A stretch of DNA of 16,043 bases from NCBI GenBank assembly GCA_041742255.1, contig JBGSIZ010000062.1:1-16043 (forward strand). The letters are read 5' to 3'. The stretch's first letter is position 1; the number at the start of each line of letters is the position of its first letter. A program made the position numbers and the translations under genes. Shown here piece after piece: positions 13,691 through 16,043 of the stretch. The notes under the pieces were generated by a model, which had not been told where the DNA came from, did not search any database, and worked only from the letters and a program-made list of their open reading frames with translations. Origin of the DNA: JBGSIZ01 sp041742255. Its GTDB lineage: Bacteria; Pseudomonadota; Alphaproteobacteria; Rhodobacterales; Rhodobacteraceae.

Positions 13691-15892
13691 ATGGACGGAA
13701 ACGACAGCGCGGGCAAATGCCCGGTGATGCACGGCACGACCAGCCTTGGATCTTTGGGCCTTCGGGATTGGTGGCCAAAGCAGTTGAACCTCAAGATCCT
13801 GCACCAGAATTCCGCCTTGTCGGACCCGATGGGCGGCACGTTCAACTATGCCGAGGCGTTCAAGACGCTGGATCTGGACGCGGTTAAGGCTGATCTGACA
13901 GCCCTCATGACCGACAGTCAGGATTGGTGGCCCGCCGACTATGGCCACTATGGCCCGTTCTTTATCCGCATGGCGTGGCACAGCGCCGGCACATACCGCA
14001 CGGCAGACGGCCGCGGCGGGGCAGGGTCCGGTCAACAGCGGTTCGCCCCGCTCAATTCGTGGCCGGACAATGGCAACCTTGACAAGGCCCGCCGCCTGTT
14101 GTGGCCGATCAAGCAGAAATACGGCAACGCGCTGTCGTGGGCCGATCTGTTTGTGCTGACGGGCAATGTCGCGCTCGATTCTATGGGGTTCAAGACGTTC
14201 GGCTTTGCCGGTGGGCGCGCCGATGTGTGGGAACCCGAAGAAGACGTGTATTGGGGCAGCGAAACCGAATGGCTGGCCACGTCCGACAAACCCGGCAGCC
14301 GCTACACTGGCGACCGCGAATTGGAAAACCCGCTCGCCGCTGTGCAGATGGGTCTGATCTACGTCAATCCCGAAGGCCCGGATGGCAACCCCGATCCGCT
14401 GGCCTCCGCGCATGACATTCGCGAAACGTTCGCCCGGATGGCAATGAACGACGAAGAAACCGTGGCACTCGTGGCCGGAGGTCACACCTTTGGCAAAGGT
14501 CACGGTGCGGGCGACCCCCTCATGGTCGGCCCAGAACCCGAAAGCGCCCCGCTCGAGGTTCAAGGCTTTGGCTGGATGAACGGCTACAAGTCTGGCAAAG
14601 GCGTGGACACCACCACCAGCGGTATTGAGGGTCCGTGGACAGCCAACCCGATCAAATGGGACATGGGATATTTCGATGTCCTGTTCGGCTATGACTGGCA
14701 ATTGACCAAAAGCCCGGCTGGTGCCCACATCTGGGAGGCCTGCGATCTGGCCCCGCAGGACCACGCTCCGCAAGTCGATGGGTCTGGAACCCCGGTCAAA
14801 CTGATGATGACCACCGCCGACATGTCGATGCGCATGGACCCCGCGTACGAAAAAATCTCGCGCCATTTCCATGCCAATCCGGACGTGTTCGCCGATGCCT
14901 TTGCCCGTGCGTGGTATAAACTGACCCACCGCGATATGGGCCCGCGCGCCCGGTATCTGGGCAAGGATGTCCCGGCTGAGGTTCTGATCTGGCAAGACCC
15001 GGTGCCGCCAGTGGATCACCCGCTGGTGGACGATGCCGACATTGCCGCCCTCAAGGCGCAGGTCTTGGCGTCCGGTTTGTCGGTGTCTGACCTTGTGACA
15101 ACGGCATGGGCGTCCGCGTCCACGTTTCGTGGCTCGGACAAACGGGGTGGGGCCAATGGCGCCCGCATCAGGTTGGCCCCGCAAAAGGATTGGGCAGTGA
15201 ACCAGCCCGCCGAACTGGCGCGGGTGCTGTCAGTGTTGGAAGGCGTTCAGGCGGCGTTCAACACTGGCCCGAAAAAGGTATCGCTGGCCGATCTGATCGT
15301 GTTGGCGGGTTGCGCCGGGGTGGAACAGGCCGCGCGGGCGACTGGCCACGATGTGGCCGTGCCCTTTACCCCCGGCCGCACCGACGCCACCCAGGACCAG
15401 ACCGACGCGGAGTCGTTTGAACCTCTGGAGCCTGTCGCCGATGGGTTCCGCAACTACCAAAAGACCCGGTATACCTTGTCCGCCGAAGAACTGCTGGTAG
15501 ACCGTGCCCAGCTTCTGACCCTGACCGCGCCCGAAATGACCGTTCTGGTTGGCGGGCTGCGGGTGTTGGGTGCCAATGTGGGCAAATCCGCCCATGGCGT
15601 GCTGACCGACCGGGTGGAAACCCTGACGACCGATTTCTTTGTCAATCTGCTGGATATGGCAACGGAATGGAAACCCACCGGGACCGAGGGTCTGTATGAA
15701 GCCCGCGACCGCAAGACGGGTGCCGTCAAATGGACCGGCACGCGGGTTGACCTTGTGTTCGGGTCGAATTCACAGTTGCGGGCACTCGCCGAGGTTTACG
15801 CCTGCGCCGGAAACGAGGGTAAATTCGTCGCCGATTTCGTCGCCGCATGGACCAAGGTGATGAACGCGGACCGGTTTGACCTCACAGCCTGA
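13691..15892 (+). CDS. katG: Catalase-peroxidase (KatG)
   Basis: A 733-residue heme enzyme (EC 1.11.1.21) that removes hydrogen peroxide by catalase and peroxidase reactions, normally cytoplasmic; no signal peptide is present. Distal site residues are Arg93, Trp96 and His97 in FIRMAWHSAG. The Met-Tyr-Trp adduct needed for catalase activity is complete: Trp96, Tyr224 (GLIYVNPEGP) and Met250 (ARMAMNDEE). The proximal heme ligand is His265 in VAGGHTFGKGHG. The C-terminal half is the usual inactive duplicate domain, ending EGKFVADFVAAWTKVMNADRFDL. Length and start (MDGNDSAGKCPVMHG) are typical, with AGGAG six bases upstream. The neighbouring divergent oxyR strongly suggests peroxide induction. 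Confidence 0.97.
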   Translation: MDGNDSAGKCPVMHGTTSLGSLGLRDWWPKQLNLKILHQNSALSDPMGGTFNYAEAFKTLDLDAVKADLTALMTDSQDWWPADYGHYGPFFIRMAWHSAGTYRTADGRGGAGSGQQRFAPLNSWPDNGNLDKARRLLWPIKQKYGNALSWADLFVLTGNVALDSMGFKTFGFAGGRADVWEPEEDVYWGSETEWLATSDKPGSRYTGDRELENPLAAVQMGLIYVNPEGPDGNPDPLASAHDIRETFARMAMNDEETVALVAGGHTFGKGHGAGDPLMVGPEPESAPLEVQGFGWMNGYKSGKGVDTTTSGIEGPWTANPIKWDMGYFDVLFGYDWQLTKSPAGAHIWEACDLAPQDHAPQVDGSGTPVKLMMTTADMSMRMDPAYEKISRHFHANPDVFADAFARAWYKLTHRDMGPRARYLGKDVPAEVLIWQDPVPPVDHPLVDDADIAALKAQVLASGLSVSDLVTTAWASASTFRGSDKRGGANGARIRLAPQKDWAVNQPAELARVLSVLEGVQAAFNTGPKKVSLADLIVLAGCAGVEQAARATGHDVAVPFTPGRTDATQDQTDAESFEPLEPVADGFRNYQKTRYTLSAEELLVDRAQLLTLTAPEMTVLVGGLRVLGANVGKSAHGVLTDRVETLTTDFFVNLLDMATEWKPTGTEGLYEARDRKTGAVKWTGTRVDLVFGSNSQLRALAEVYACAGNEGKFVADFVAAWTKVMNADRFDLTA

Positions 15893-15930
15893 AACGACGG
15901 TCTGAACCGGCTGACCGACTTAGTAACGTG

Positions 15931-15958
15931 GGGCGCGCAGGGGATACCTTGCGCGCCC
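15931..15958 (+). terminator. Hairpin terminator downstream of katG
   Basis: GGGCGCGCA (15931-15939) and TGCGCGCCC (15950-15958) form a perfect 9-bp GC-rich stem with a ten-base loop, followed by ATTTCCTTT. It lies 38 bases after the katG stop, ahead of a convergent gene end, so it is probably the katG terminator, though the T-tract is interrupted. Confidence 0.65.
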
Positions 15959-15970
15959 ATTTCCTTTGGG

Positions 15971-16043
15971 TCAGCGGGTCGCGGGGCGCAGGCCCAGCAT
16001 CGCGCGGGCTTGCTGCCATGTGGCGACGGGCCGGTCATGGCGG
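15971..16043 (-). CDS. C-terminal end of an unidentified leftward gene
   Basis: The minus strand is open from the right edge of the window to a TGA at 15971-15973, reading RHDRPVATWQQARAMLGLRPATR. The ending looks protein-like, with an amphipathic helix, and codons have the same GC-rich third positions as neighbours. Only 23 residues are visible, too few to name a family. It converges on katG with the hairpin at 15931-15958 between them. Confidence 0.45.
   Translation of the reverse strand, partial: RHDRPVATWQQARAMLGLRPATR

Noticed and set aside
13622..15184. 520-codon open frame on the minus strand opposite katG
   Set aside because: It is the antisense shadow of a strongly conserved katG in GC-rich DNA; composition is rich in His, Arg and Gly and shows no domain.

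Overview
The window looks like a chromosomal segment of a marine or soil alphaproteobacterium, most likely a Rhodobacterales (Roseobacter-type) species. The basis is high GC, strong GC-rich third positions, tightly packed operons with ATGA start/stop overlaps, a TRAP transporter, and an OxyR/KatG pair with alphaproteobacterial-style sequences. The assignment is an inference from style and protein families; no marker gene is present.

Left part (1-3008): the 3' part of a carbamate kinase gene enters from the left and is broken by a one-base frameshift in a G5 run. Next come an intergenic region with two strong inverted repeats, a short-chain dehydrogenase (SDR) and, convergent and directly abutting it, a Crp/Fnr-family regulator. 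A small 78-residue protein of unknown function diverges from the regulator.

Decayed zone (3009-4808): this stretch is richer in AT and poor in intact genes. It holds a roughly 31-codon remnant of a GpA-type phage terminase large subunit, an ankyrin-like lipoprotein gene interrupted by an in-frame TGA, and a frameshifted remnant of a further gene that reads into the lipoprotein. It looks like the scar of a prophage or other mobile accessory region.

Central catabolic cluster (4809-12665): a leftward operon encodes a quinate/shikimate dehydrogenase of the QsuD/YdiB type, a complete TRAP transporter (DctP, DctQ, DctM) and a two-domain 3-dehydroshikimate dehydratase (QuiC type). Together they would import shikimate and/or quinate, oxidise it, and dehydrate 3-dehydroshikimate to protocatechuate. 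A rightward operon diverges from it: a TetR-family regulator, an alpha/beta hydrolase of the hormone-sensitive-lipase family and a DUF3237 protein, each overlapping the next by ATGA. The shared 140-bp spacer carries a good leftward promoter with an imperfect palindrome over its -35 box. The hydrolase and DUF3237 protein are the least explained members; a role in releasing or processing esterified or lactonised shikimate/quinate is a hypothesis only.

Right part (12650-16043): an OxyR-type peroxide sensor with both redox cysteines is transcribed away from a full-length catalase-peroxidase gene (katG), followed by a terminator hairpin. The C-terminal end of an unidentified leftward gene lies at the right edge.
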